A stretch of 53,562 bases of DNA from Octadecabacter sp. (GTDB lineage Bacteria > Pseudomonadota > Alphaproteobacteria > Rhodobacterales > Rhodobacteraceae). Shown one piece after another: positions 8,790 to 17,760 of this stretch. The notes below the pieces were generated by a model. That model was not told where the DNA came from and did not search any database. It worked only from the letters and a program-made list of their open reading frames with translations. Numbering within the stretch: the stretch's first letter is position 1; the number at the start of each line of letters is the position of its first letter. The stretch lies in assembly GCA_017886375.1 (NCBI GenBank), contig JAGGNB010000103.1, forward strand, positions 1-53,562, in the 5' to 3' direction. Made by a program: the position numbers and the translations under genes.

Positions 8790-9637
8790 TGTCTGATCTT
8801 ACACATACATCCGCAAAACGCGGCTTAAGACTGCCAAAGATCAATGGCAGCGCCGTCGTCATGGGTTTGTATCTTCTGTTCTTGTTGTTGCCGATCTATT
8901 GGCTGCTGATCATGAGCCTGAAGACCAATTCGGAGATATTGAACACCTTCACCCTGTGGCCCGAAGATCTGACCTTTGACAATTATCTGACGATCCTGAC
9001 GGATTCGTCTTGGTATATGGGCTACGTCAATTCGATGATTTACGTTGTCATGAACATGGTGATTTCACTCGCCGTCGCCCTTCCGGCAGCCTATGCGTTC
9101 AGCCGGTATTCATTCCTTGGTGACAAGCATTTGTTCTTCTGGCTGCTGACCAACCGGATGGCTCCACCTGCGGTCTTTGCCCTGCCATTTTTCCAGCTTT
9201 ATAGCTCGATAGGTTTGTTTGACACGCATATTGCCGTGGCCCTTGCCCACGCGCTGTTTAACGTGCCTCTGGCAGTGTGGATTCTCGAAGGGTTCATGCG
9301 CGGAGTCCCCAAGGAAATTGACGAAACAGCCTACATCGACGGCTACTCGTTCCCGCGGTTTTTCGTTCAGATCTTCACGCCGCTTGTTGCCTCGGGGATT
9401 GGTGTGACTGCGTTCTTCTTGTTCATGTTCTCATGGGTTGAACTGCTTCTCAGCCGCACCTTGACCAGCGTTGACGCCAAGCCGATCGCAGCAACGATGA
9501 CCCGAACAGTTGGTGCTGACGGGATCGATTGGGGGGTGCTGGCAGCCGCTGGTGTGCTCACGATCTTACCCGGTGCGTTGGTCATCTACTTTGTCCGCAA
9601 TTACATCGCCAAGGGCTTCGCCCTAGGCCGAGTTTAA
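8789..9637 (+). CDS. glpQ: Glycerol ABC transporter permease GlpQ
   Basis: MalG-type inner-membrane permease of 282 residues that pairs with GlpP. It has about six membrane segments and EAA loop EIDETAYIDGYSFPRF. The start codon overlaps the GlpP stop, so the two are translationally coupled in a one-to-one ratio. A paralogue lies at 1320. The name follows the rhizobial glycerol ABC system, not the E. coli phosphodiesterase GlpQ. Confidence 0.92.
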   Translation: MSDLTHTSAKRGLRLPKINGSAVVMGLYLLFLLLPIYWLLIMSLKTNSEILNTFTLWPEDLTFDNYLTILTDSSWYMGYVNSMIYVVMNMVISLAVALPAAYAFSRYSFLGDKHLFFWLLTNRMAPPAVFALPFFQLYSSIGLFDTHIAVALAHALFNVPLAVWILEGFMRGVPKEIDETAYIDGYSFPRFFVQIFTPLVASGIGVTAFFLFMFSWVELLLSRTLTSVDAKPIAATMTRTVGADGIDWGVLAAAGVLTILPGALVIYFVRNYIAKGFALGRV

Positions 9638-9660
9638 GAAACGAAAGAGGAGGAATTTCA

Positions 9661-9933
9661 ATGGACTGGATGGCTTGGACTATACCGACTGCCACTTTTT
9701 TCGTGATCATTGCGGCCACGCTCGTCACCTTTACGGTGCTGGCAATCAAATACCCGGAGGTGCCGCGCATCGGCATACTTCGGATCGAAACAACGCGGGG
9801 TGACAGATTGTTCATCACGCTGCTGGGCTCTGCCTTTCTTAATTTGGCTTGGCTCGGGTTGTTCAGCGCCCCTCAATGGGGGGCACTGATCGTGTGTCTC
9901 TTTTATGCCATCGCGGTTTTCCGCTGGGTCTAG
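9661..9933 (+). CDS. glpU: Small membrane protein of glycerol ABC operon (DUF2160-type)
   Basis: A 90-residue protein starting MDWMAWTIPTATFF at ATG 9661, preceded by GAGGAGG. It has an N-terminal membrane segment (about residues 8-28), a polar stretch with RIETTRGDR, and two more hydrophobic segments near the C-terminus. The rhizobial glp operon carries a small membrane protein, GlpU, at this place; its role in transport is unknown. The ORF track extends it back to 9529 into glpQ, which I reject for lack of a binding site. Sits between glpQ and glpV. Confidence 0.85.
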   Translation: MDWMAWTIPTATFFVIIAATLVTFTVLAIKYPEVPRIGILRIETTRGDRLFITLLGSAFLNLAWLGLFSAPQWGALIVCLFYAIAVFRWV

Positions 9934-10008
9934 TGAAAGAGGTAACGGGTCATCTGGTCTGCAAGAACCAGGCGGCTCATATTGTTCTCAAATAGGGAGG
10001 AACAAGAT

Positions 10009-11733
10009 ATGAACTTGCGACTTAAAGGAACGACAGCGTTAAGCCTTGCCGTTTGCATGCTTGCCGCACCGGCGTTCGCCGACATGGAGGCCGCACAGGC
10101 ATTCCTTGACGCCGAAATCGGCGAACTGTCCACGCTATCACGCGCGGATCAGGAAGCCGAAATGCAGTGGTTCATCGACGCTGCACAGCCATACGCAGGT
10201 ATGGAAATCAATGTGGTATCCGAGACAATCGGCACCCACGAATACGAATCCAACGTTCTGGCACCAGCGTTCTTTGCCATCACTGGTATTCAGGTCACAC
10301 ATGACCTGATCGGCGAAGGCGACGTCGTTGAAAAGCTGCAAACACAAATGCAGACAGGCGAGAACATCTATGACGCCTATATCAACGACAGTGACCTGAT
10401 CGGTACGCACTGGCGCTATCAGCAGGCGCGTAACCTGACCGACTGGATGGCTGGCGAAGGCGCTGGTGTGACCAACCCGAACCTGAACCTTGAAGACTTC
10501 ATTGGTCTTTCGTTCACGACCGGTCCCGATGGCAAAGTCTACCAATTGCCTGACCAGCAGTTCGCGAACCTCTATTGGTTCCGCTATGACTGGTTCAATG
10601 ACGACGTCAACAAAGCCGACTTCTTGGCTGAATACGGCTATGATCTGGGCGTTCCAGTCAACTGGTCTGCCTATGAGGACATCGCTGCATTCTTTACAGG
10701 CCGCGATCTGTCCCGTTTGGGCGTTGAAGGCGACGTTTATGGCAACATGGACTACGGTAAACGTGATCCATCCTTGGGCTGGCGCTACACAGATGCGTGG
10801 CTGTCCATGGCTGGTGCCGGCGATATCGGTGAGCCAAATGGCCTGCCTGTCGATGAATGGGGTATCCGCGTTAACGAAAACTCACAGCCGGTTGGTTCGT
10901 GTGTTGCGCGTGGTGGTGCCACCAACGGTCCAGCTGCTGTCTATGCGATCACGAAGGCGATCGAATGGCTGGAACTCTACTCTCCACCTGCCGCAGCTGG
11001 CATGACATTCTCTGAAGCAGGCCCAATTCCTGCACAGGGTAACGTCGCACAGCAGATGTTCTGGTATACCGCGTTTACCGCAGCATCCGTTGAACCTGGT
11101 CTGCCAGTGATGAACGAAGATGGCACGCCAAAGTGGCGCATGGCACCTTCGCCACACGGCGCATACTGGACCGAAGGCACCAAGATTGGCTACCAAGACG
11201 CCGGTTCTTGGACGCTGATGAAATCTACGCCAGTTGATCGTGCACAGGCTGCTTGGCTTTACGCCCAGTTCGTTACGTCCCTGACTGTGGACGTGGCCAA
11301 AAGCCATGTTGGTCTGACATTCATTCGTGAATCAACGATCCAGCACGAAAGCTTCACTGAACGCGCACCGCGTCTTGGTGGTCTGATCGAGTTCTACCGC
11401 TCACCAGCCCGCCTTCAGTGGTCACCAACGGGCACAAACGTGCCTGACTACCCTAAGCTGGCGCAGCTGTGGTGGCAGAACATCGGCGACGCTATGTCCG
11501 GTGCGAAAACCCCACAAGAGGCTCTCGATGGGCTTTGTGCGGATCAAGAGGCCGTTATGGCACGCATTGAGCGTTCCGGCGTCCAAGGTGACATTGGCCC
11601 GCTTTTGAACGAAGAAAGCGATCCAGAGTTCTGGCTGTCACAGCCAGGTTCACCAAAGCCGCGTCTTGAAAACGAAGACGAGACTCCGGTTACGATCTCC
11701 TATGACGAGCTGATCCAGTCTTGGCAGCAGTAA
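10009..11733 (+). CDS. glpV: Glycerol ABC transporter binding protein GlpV
   Basis: Periplasmic substrate-binding protein of 574 residues, large for its class but normal for this family. It starts MNLRLKGTTALSLAVCMLAA with signal peptidase cleavage likely after AFA (APAFA-D). ATG 10009 has AGGGAGG upstream; the track start at 9982 does not. Last gene of the ABC operon: a strong hairpin follows its stop. It would deliver glycerol, or a close polyol, to GlpP/GlpQ and perhaps to the orphan permease pair too. Confidence 0.92.
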   Translation: MNLRLKGTTALSLAVCMLAAPAFADMEAAQAFLDAEIGELSTLSRADQEAEMQWFIDAAQPYAGMEINVVSETIGTHEYESNVLAPAFFAITGIQVTHDLIGEGDVVEKLQTQMQTGENIYDAYINDSDLIGTHWRYQQARNLTDWMAGEGAGVTNPNLNLEDFIGLSFTTGPDGKVYQLPDQQFANLYWFRYDWFNDDVNKADFLAEYGYDLGVPVNWSAYEDIAAFFTGRDLSRLGVEGDVYGNMDYGKRDPSLGWRYTDAWLSMAGAGDIGEPNGLPVDEWGIRVNENSQPVGSCVARGGATNGPAAVYAITKAIEWLELYSPPAAAGMTFSEAGPIPAQGNVAQQMFWYTAFTAASVEPGLPVMNEDGTPKWRMAPSPHGAYWTEGTKIGYQDAGSWTLMKSTPVDRAQAAWLYAQFVTSLTVDVAKSHVGLTFIRESTIQHESFTERAPRLGGLIEFYRSPARLQWSPTGTNVPDYPKLAQLWWQNIGDAMSGAKTPQEALDGLCADQEAVMARIERSGVQGDIGPLLNEESDPEFWLSQPGSPKPRLENEDETPVTISYDELIQSWQQ

Positions 11734-11739
11734 CCTGAT

Positions 11740-11765
11740 TTTGGGGCCATTAATTTGGCCCCAAA
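11740..11765 (+). terminator. Hairpin after glpV
   Basis: TTTGGGGCCA-ttaatt-TGGCCCCAAA is a perfect 10-base-pair stem with a six-base loop starting seven bases after the glpV stop. The T-run after it is poor (TACCTATCCTTTT), so it may act as a partial terminator or as an mRNA stabiliser that protects the ABC transcript. Confidence 0.7.
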
Positions 11766-11792
11766 TACCTATCCTTTTACACAACTCCTAAA

Positions 11793-11857
11793 GACCGCAT
11801 TGGACCTCGTCCGTTCGGTAAAATCAGCGGTCGTTTCTCGTGGCGGCCGCTTTTTTT
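11793..11857 (+). promoter_or_regulatory. Terminator/antiterminator-like leader of glpK
   Basis: AGCGGTC (11826-11832) can pair with GGCCGCT (11845-11851) and is followed by seven T's, a good intrinsic terminator 26 bases before glpK. The same GCGGTC can instead pair with GACCGC at 11793-11798. The two pairings exclude each other, which is the layout of an attenuator. It could also be a simple second terminator. Confidence 0.5.
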
Positions 11858-11882
11858 CGTCCAAAAATATTGAGGACTTTTC

Positions 11883-13370
11883 ATGAGCTATGTTCTTGCA
11901 ATCGACCAAGGCACAACATCGACACGTTCAATTTTGTTTGACGGTGAAATGACACCCGTTGCCCGTGCCCAAGAAGAGTTCCCGCAACATTTCCCCCAGT
12001 CTGGCTGGGTTGAACACGACCCGATAGATTTATGGACCACAACCGTCGCCACCTGCCGCACAGCGATTGAACAGGCGGGCATCTCCCCGTCGCAAGTTGC
12101 CGCGATCGGGATTACAAACCAACGCGAAACGGTCATCGTCTGGGACCGCAAAACAGGCGCACCTGTTCACAACGCGATCGTCTGGCAGGACCGGCGCACC
12201 GCCGATCAATGCCGCGCCTTGCGCGACGGTGGTCATGAACAAATGATAACCGATCGCACAGGTCTTTTGGTTGACCCGTATTTTTCAGGCACCAAGCTGC
12301 GATGGATTCTCGATCACGTTGACGGCGCCCGCGAACGCGCCACAAACGGCGATCTGTTGTTCGGGACCGTCGACAGCTATCTGATCTGGAACCTGACTGG
12401 CGGCGCAGTTCACGCCACAGATGCAACCAACGCTGCGCGCACGATGCTCTATGATATCCGCAAGGGCGGCTGGAGCAGCACGATCTGCGAACTACTCGAC
12501 ATCCCGATGCAAATGCTGCCCGACGTCAAAGACTGCGCCGCTGATTTTGGCCGGGCGCGGTCTGATATACTTGGGGCTGAAATTCCAATCTTCGGTGTTG
12601 CAGGGGACCAGCAGGCGGCGACGCTCGGGCAGGCGTGTTTTAAACCGGGAATGTTGAAATCTACTTATGGAACAGGGTGCTTTGCGCTGTTGAACACAGG
12701 TGAGACGCCTGTTGTGTCCAAGAACAGATTGTTGACCACGATTGCCTATCAGCTGGGTGGCAAGCCAACCTATGCGCTTGAAGGTTCGATCTTTGTCGCT
12801 GGCGCGGCGGTGCAGTGGCTGCGCGATGGATTGCAAATCATCGATGATGCCGCGCAGACGCAGGCCTTGGCCGAAGCCGCGGACCCACGTCAGGACGTCA
12901 TTCTCGTTCCGGCATTTGTCGGGTTTGGCGCACCGTATTGGAACCCTGACAGTCGCGGTGCTGCGTTTGGCCTAACCCGCGCCACTGGCCCGGCCGAAAT
13001 GGCCAAAGCGGCACTTGAAAGCGTGGGCTACCAGACGCGCGATCTGCTAGAAGCGATGTCGGCTGACTGGCAGGCGACAGGCGTGCAGTCGACTTTGCGG
13101 GTCGACGGTGGCATGTCTGCCAGCAATTGGGCGATGCAGTTTTTGTCCGATATTATCGCCGCACCCGTGGACAGACCGGTCATTCAAGAAACAACGGCGC
13201 TTGGTGTGGCGTGGCTTGCGGGAATGTACGCCGGACTTTACCCGGATCAGGATGAGTTTGCTGCATCTTGGGTCCGCGAAACCCAATTTACACCTACGAT
13301 GGATTCAACCCTACGCGCGGCAAAATACGAATCTTGGCAAAAGGCTGTTCAAGCCACCATGAGTTTTTGA
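11883..13370 (+). CDS. glpK: Glycerol kinase
   Basis: Cytoplasmic FGGY-family kinase phosphorylating glycerol to glycerol-3-phosphate with ATP. 495 residues, the usual length. The N-terminal phosphate-binding motif [15 protein letters not shown] and later [10 protein letters not shown] and the C-terminal ATP-site segment [17 protein letters not shown] are all visible. Ribosome binding site GAGGA precedes ATG 11883. It has its own leader with a possible attenuator after the ABC operon terminator, so its expression may be set separately from uptake. fbp follows after 9 bases. Confidence 0.97.
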   Translation: MSYVLAIDQGTTSTRSILFDGEMTPVARAQEEFPQHFPQSGWVEHDPIDLWTTTVATCRTAIEQAGISPSQVAAIGITNQRETVIVWDRKTGAPVHNAIVWQDRRTADQCRALRDGGHEQMITDRTGLLVDPYFSGTKLRWILDHVDGARERATNGDLLFGTVDSYLIWNLTGGAVHATDATNAARTMLYDIRKGGWSSTICELLDIPMQMLPDVKDCAADFGRARSDILGAEIPIFGVAGDQQAATLGQACFKPGMLKSTYGTGCFALLNTGETPVVSKNRLLTTIAYQLGGKPTYALEGSIFVAGAAVQWLRDGLQIIDDAAQTQALAEAADPRQDVILVPAFVGFGAPYWNPDSRGAAFGLTRATGPAEMAKAALESVGYQTRDLLEAMSADWQATGVQSTLRVDGGMSASNWAMQFLSDIIAAPVDRPVIQETTALGVAWLAGMYAGLYPDQDEFAASWVRETQFTPTMDSTLRAAKYESWQKAVQATMSF

Positions 13371-13379
13371 GGAATCCAA

Positions 13380-14372
13380 ATGACCGATACAACAACGTTG
13401 CGCCGCTATTTAACCAAAAGCGATCTGGACCCGAACCTGATCTTTCTGCTTGAAGACATCGCAAGTGCCTGCCGATCGATTGCGAACCTTGTCCGCAACG
13501 GCGCGTTTGAGGGCAATCTTGGCTCTGCAAACGCGATAAACGTGCAGGGTGAGACGCAAAAGACGCTGGATATTCTGGCCAACGATGAATTTGAACGGAT
13601 TTGCTCCAACAGCCCGCGCCTTGCAGCCCTTGTGTCCGAAGAAGTCGAAGAGGTCACATGGTTGAAAGAGCCCGAAGAGGGCGACTACTTGCTCTATTTT
13701 GATCCCTTGGATGGCTCGTCAAATCTGGACGTGAACCTTTCAGTGGGATCGATTTTTGCGATCATGCAAGTGCAGGCGGATGGTGATCGCAATGTCCTGC
13801 ACGATGGCCAACGCCAAGTCTGCGCCGGTTACGCGCTATACGGCCCGTCGACGATCCTCGTTTTGACTGATGGGTCCGACGTTGCCGGTTTCACCTGTCA
13901 TCAGGGCACTGGTGATTTTCGGTTGACCCACCCCGATATGAAAGTTCCGAGCGAGACATCAGAGTTCGCGATCAACACATCGCGCTACCGCTATTGGGAC
14001 GCCCCCGTTCGCCGCTATGTTGATGAATGCGTCGCGGGGGAGGAGGGCGCACGGCAGCGCGCGTTCAACATGCGCTGGACCGCATCAATGGTGGCCGAAA
14101 TTCACCGTATCCTGACGCGCGGCGGCGTGTTTTTGTATCCAGCCGACAGCAACAACCGCGATGCTGGCGGCAAACTTCGCTTGATGTATGAGGCCAATCC
14201 GATGGCGATGATCATCGAACGCGCCGGAGGCGCTGCATCGACCGGCTTCGGCCCTATCATGGATCTCCAGCCAAGCGGGCCGCACCAGCGCGTACCAGTT
14301 ATTCTTGGCTCGCGGTCCGAAGTTGAACGGCTTGTCGACTATCACACAGCAGCAGACACTTCTGAACACTAG
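13380..14372 (+). CDS. fbp: Fructose-1,6-bisphosphatase, class I
   Basis: Cytoplasmic Mg-dependent phosphatase converting fructose-1,6-bisphosphate to fructose-6-phosphate, the committed step of gluconeogenesis. 330 residues, normal for class I. The metal and substrate site LLYFDPLDGSSNLDVNLS is present, as is the conserved SEEVEEV segment before it. Ribosome binding site GAGGA overlaps the glpK end. Coupling with glpK makes sense: growth on glycerol feeds triose phosphate into gluconeogenesis, so kinase and bisphosphatase would be induced together. Confidence 0.95.
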   Translation: MTDTTTLRRYLTKSDLDPNLIFLLEDIASACRSIANLVRNGAFEGNLGSANAINVQGETQKTLDILANDEFERICSNSPRLAALVSEEVEEVTWLKEPEEGDYLLYFDPLDGSSNLDVNLSVGSIFAIMQVQADGDRNVLHDGQRQVCAGYALYGPSTILVLTDGSDVAGFTCHQGTGDFRLTHPDMKVPSETSEFAINTSRYRYWDAPVRRYVDECVAGEEGARQRAFNMRWTASMVAEIHRILTRGGVFLYPADSNNRDAGGKLRLMYEANPMAMIIERAGGAASTGFGPIMDLQPSGPHQRVPVILGSRSEVERLVDYHTAADTSEH

Positions 14373-14401
14373 GTCCACGCAACTTGGCTAAGGATATCAA
14401 G

Positions 14402-15544
14402 ATGTTTTCATTTATCAGTCCGCAAACCATGCATTTTGGACGGGGCCAAAGCCAGCAGACAGCGGCATTGGCTGGCGCATATGGAAAGACCGTTCTTTTG
14501 GTCCATGGGTCCGACGCTTCGCGGGCACAATGGCTCATTGACGGGTGCAGCAATGCGGGCTTGGCGGTGAAGATGATAAGCTGTCGGAACGAACCAACCT
14601 TGCCGGATATTGAAAAGGCGCTGACGCAACTCAATGGGATGCGTCCGGATGTGGTGATTGCGTTGGGCGGTGGGTCCGTCATTGATCTTGCCAAGGGACT
14701 TGCGGCCCTAATTCCGTGCGCGGGCAAGCCGTTGGATTACCTCGAAGTAGTTGGCGATGGCCGGCCCCTAGACCACCCGCCGATCCCTGTTATCGCGCTG
14801 CCCACGACGGCTGGCACAGGGGCCGAAGTGACCAAAAACGCGGTCATCTCAGTGCCGGAACGGGGCCTGAAAGTTAGCCTGCGTGATCCACGCATGGTGC
14901 CACAAATCGCGATCATTGATGCAAGTCTTATGGAAGGCGCGCCAAGGCATGTCGCCCTTGCGGCCGGATTGGATGCAATTACCCAAGTGATTGAACCCTA
15001 CCTAACGGTCAAATCAAACCCGATGACGGACGCTCTGTGTCGTGATGCGATTCCGGAGGGTCTTCGGGCCTTGCGCGACTTGGTGGAACATGATGCGCCG
15101 CAAGCGTGGGATAGCATGGCTTGGGTCAGTACCTGCGGTGGTTTGGCTTTGGCAAATGCGGGGCTTGGCGCGGTTCATGGGTTCGCAGGTGTGATTGGTG
15201 GCAGAACAAATGCGTCCCACGGGGAGATATGTGGCACGCTTCTTCCTGCCGTTCTGGAATCGCATCTGCGCAAAGCGCAGGACGGCACCGAACTCCATGC
15301 GCGGCTGCAGTGGATATTGCATAAGGTGGACACCTGTTTCGCGCATAAAGGAAACGGCCACGGCATTTCCGAGTTACGCCGCTGGTCCAAAGAAATGGGG
15401 TTGCGCGGGTTGGAAGACATGGGAGTGTCATCGTTTGATTATGCAGAGATTGCAGCGGCATCCGCCAACGCGTCGTCCATGAAAGGCAATCCATTCCATC
15501 TGTCGCATGACGACCTTCTACAAATCTTGCACGCGGCAAAATAG
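14402..15544 (+). CDS. Iron-containing alcohol dehydrogenase
   Basis: NAD(P)-dependent oxidoreductase of the iron-containing (group III) alcohol dehydrogenase family, 380 residues from ATG 14402. The cofactor motif ALGGGSVIDLAKG and the PTTAGTGAEVTKNAV segment are clear. Candidate metal ligands are the aspartate in AAGLDAITQVIEPY and the histidines in VHGFAGVIGG and SHGEICG. The track starts at TTG 14384; ATG 14402 is better placed behind AAGGA. Its substrate is unknown; the position after glpK-fbp suggests a three-carbon or short-chain alcohol, possibly glycerol, 1,3-propanediol or an aldehyde, but that is inference. Confidence 0.85.
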   Translation: MFSFISPQTMHFGRGQSQQTAALAGAYGKTVLLVHGSDASRAQWLIDGCSNAGLAVKMISCRNEPTLPDIEKALTQLNGMRPDVVIALGGGSVIDLAKGLAALIPCAGKPLDYLEVVGDGRPLDHPPIPVIALPTTAGTGAEVTKNAVISVPERGLKVSLRDPRMVPQIAIIDASLMEGAPRHVALAAGLDAITQVIEPYLTVKSNPMTDALCRDAIPEGLRALRDLVEHDAPQAWDSMAWVSTCGGLALANAGLGAVHGFAGVIGGRTNASHGEICGTLLPAVLESHLRKAQDGTELHARLQWILHKVDTCFAHKGNGHGISELRRWSKEMGLRGLEDMGVSSFDYAEIAAASANASSMKGNPFHLSHDDLLQILHAAK

Positions 15545-15707
15545 GAATATCAGTCGGCCAGACCGCCTACCGACGTCTTGATGATCTGAAAGTGGCGGAT
15601 GTGGTCTTGAAAACACCCATGACAATCGAAAAGTGGAAAAATTTAAGCAAATTGGGTTGTGATTTGACCGCAAGCAGGGTTTTTGGCCCCAACCGGAGGA
15701 CCATTTC

Positions 15708-16574
15708 ATGTTTGTTATCACCCTGATCGCCAAGCCCGGAAAATTGCAGCCTGCTTTGGTGGAAAGCCTGCGCAATGCGTGGGGTGGCGAATCTGCGCAG
15801 TGGCTCGCGGCGGATGAGGCGGCGGAGTTTGCCGTTGATACCAAGCCCGTGAACCTGTGGGATGTCTGGGCGGACGTACAAGAAATGGGCGTCGATCTGG
15901 TGTGCCAACCGCTGATCGGACGCCGAAAAACCATGCTGCTCGCCGATATGGACAGCACAATGATCCAGCAGGAATGTATTGACGAACTGGCAGATGAAGC
16001 AGGCGTAGGTGCGCGCGTTGCCGATATTACAGCCCGCGCCATGAACGGTGAACTTGATTTTGAGGCCGCCTTGATTGAACGCGTCGGGCTGCTGCGTGGC
16101 ATGGACGAAACTGTCATCGGCCACGTTTTGGCCACCCGAATCACCCACATGCCCGGCGCTGCGACGTTGCTGGCAACGATGAAGGCAAATGGTGGTTACG
16201 CAGCATTGGTATCCGGCGGGTTCACGGCGTTTACCGCGCAGGTGTCAGCGCAGCTCGGTTTTGACGAAAACCGTGCCAATACGCTGCTGATCGAACACGG
16301 CAAATTGACGGGCGACGTTGGCCGCCCGATCCTTGGCAAAGCCGCCAAGGTGCAGGCGCTTGGGGAAATTACCGCCCGCATCGGCATCACCCAAGACGAC
16401 GTGATCGCGGTGGGTGACGGCGCAAATGACCTTGGCATGTTGCATGCCGCAGGCACGGGTGTTGCGCTTCATGCAAAACCGTCGGTCGCCGCACAATGCG
16501 ACGTGCGCATCAACCACGGCGATTTAACAGCGCTGCTTTATATCCAAGGCTACGCGAAAACTGAATTCGTCTAG
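15708..16574 (+). CDS. serB: Phosphoserine phosphatase
   Basis: Haloacid-dehalogenase-fold phosphatase releasing serine from phosphoserine, the last step of serine synthesis. 288 residues: an N-terminal regulatory part, then the nucleophile motif LADMDSTM (D80, D82), the motif II serine in ALVSGGFTAF and the acidic Mg site VGDGANDLGML. GGAGG lies upstream of ATG 15708. It is the serC partner gene, divided from it by the glycerol cluster. It converges and overlaps by four bases with the asparaginase gene. Confidence 0.96.
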   Translation: MFVITLIAKPGKLQPALVESLRNAWGGESAQWLAADEAAEFAVDTKPVNLWDVWADVQEMGVDLVCQPLIGRRKTMLLADMDSTMIQQECIDELADEAGVGARVADITARAMNGELDFEAALIERVGLLRGMDETVIGHVLATRITHMPGAATLLATMKANGGYAALVSGGFTAFTAQVSAQLGFDENRANTLLIEHGKLTGDVGRPILGKAAKVQALGEITARIGITQDDVIAVGDGANDLGMLHAAGTGVALHAKPSVAAQCDVRINHGDLTALLYIQGYAKTEFV

Positions 16575-17563
16575 GCAAGCGCCGCGCTGGGCCGCATGTC
16601 GCCGGTAATAAGCCCCGTGAAACTTTTCAGATCCGGATTGCGATAGGCCTTCACGCTCGGATCATTCGGGTCCAGCACACCGAGGCGACACAGAATTGCT
16701 GCGATGGCGCAGTCCCGCGCGCGACCTGCGCCATCGACAATCTTTAGGGCCACACCCATGCGTTTTTCTGGCAGGATCGCGACATAATATCCCTCTGCAC
16801 CGCATTTAACCGCCGCCTGACCTTTGGCCGCGCGCATCAGATGTGTACAGCCACGATCCTCATTTGCCACCAGTTCAGGATGCGCCATCATCGCGTTGCG
16901 CAGCCGCACCATCGCGGCCCCGCGCGTGGTGGACTCGTCCGCGCAAGCATATTTTGCCATGGCGCGGCCCATCCCCAATAAACTGGTCGCGAAATTCGGC
17001 GCGGAACACCCGTCTATGCCCCACGCAGGGCTATCCTCGCCGGTGACTTCCTCGAACGTGCGTTTGATAAGGATCTGCAGCGGGTGATCAATCTCTATGT
17101 AGTCCGGCCCCCAGCCATTCGCCTTCGTCATGGTCAGGAACCCGCAATGTTTGCCAGAACATTCATTGTGATAGCGACACGGCGTCATATCCGTCTTGAT
17201 CATCGCATTGCGCGCGGCTGTATCCGCTGGCCAATTGGGGCCACAGCGAAATGCATCGTCTCCCAGTTCCAGATCGCGCAACCACGCCTGAACCTTGTCC
17301 GTATGGATCGCCGCGGATGAATGTGATGCGCACGATAACGCCAACTGTTCGGGGCTTAGCCCGAACCGATCCGCCACACCGCTTTCCACCATCGGCAAGG
17401 CCTGCAGCATTTTTGCCGAACTGCGCGGATAGATCACCGCATGCGGATCACCCCACTGGTGTACAATCTCACCCGCCTCATCGACCACAACAGCGTGACC
17501 ACGATGGGCGCTTTCCAGCATACCACCGCGCCAAAGTTCAACAAAATCGACTGGATCAGACAT
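16571..17563 (-). CDS. L-asparaginase, rhizobial (ReAV/class 3) type
   Basis: Predicted asparaginase hydrolysing asparagine to aspartate and ammonia. I start at ATG 17563 (MSDPVDFVELWRGG), preceded by GGGA, not at 17632. With that start the residues match the numbering I know for the Rhizobium etli enzyme: serine and lysine in PRSSAK (S48, K51), S80 in SCASHSS, zinc ligands C135 and K138 in ECSGKHC, and a third cysteine at 186 in DGCSAPNF. 330 residues, cytoplasmic, no signal peptide. Not related to E. coli AnsA/AnsB. A perfect inverted repeat lies in its leader. Confidence 0.9.
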   Translation of the reverse strand: MSDPVDFVELWRGGMLESAHRGHAVVVDEAGEIVHQWGDPHAVIYPRSSAKMLQALPMVESGVADRFGLSPEQLALSCASHSSAAIHTDKVQAWLRDLELGDDAFRCGPNWPADTAARNAMIKTDMTPCRYHNECSGKHCGFLTMTKANGWGPDYIEIDHPLQILIKRTFEEVTGEDSPAWGIDGCSAPNFATSLLGMGRAMAKYACADESTTRGAAMVRLRNAMMAHPELVANEDRGCTHLMRAAKGQAAVKCGAEGYYVAILPEKRMGVALKIVDGAGRARDCAIAAILCRLGVLDPNDPSVKAYRNPDLKSFTGLITGDMRPSAALA

Positions 17564-17585
17564 GGTTTTTCCCAAATTTAAGACG

Positions 17586-17607
17586 TTTGCGCGATGTGTC
17601 GCGCAAA
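17586..17607 (-). promoter_or_regulatory. Inverted repeat in asparaginase leader
   Basis: TTTGCGCG-atgtgt-CGCGCAAA is a perfect 8-base-pair dyad with a six-base centre, 23 bases upstream of the asparaginase ATG. It could be an operator or a hairpin in the 5' leader. There is no T-run, so it is not a terminator. Confidence 0.5.
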
Positions 17608-17760
17608 TATATGTGACCAAAGGCTTTTCCATTTGGGCAAAATCTTGCTAATGATATAGGTATCGAGTTGAAACCGCTCAATCTAGCCGAAAAGGTACCC
17701 ATCAGAGGTGCTGCGCTATTGAGAGCAACCAGAGGCACGGACAGCTTGGAGGCTGTATTT

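Noticed and set aside
11740-11857. Riboswitch of a known class upstream of glpK
   Set aside because: No conserved core of any class I know is visible; only simple alternative helices are supported, reported as a candidate attenuator.
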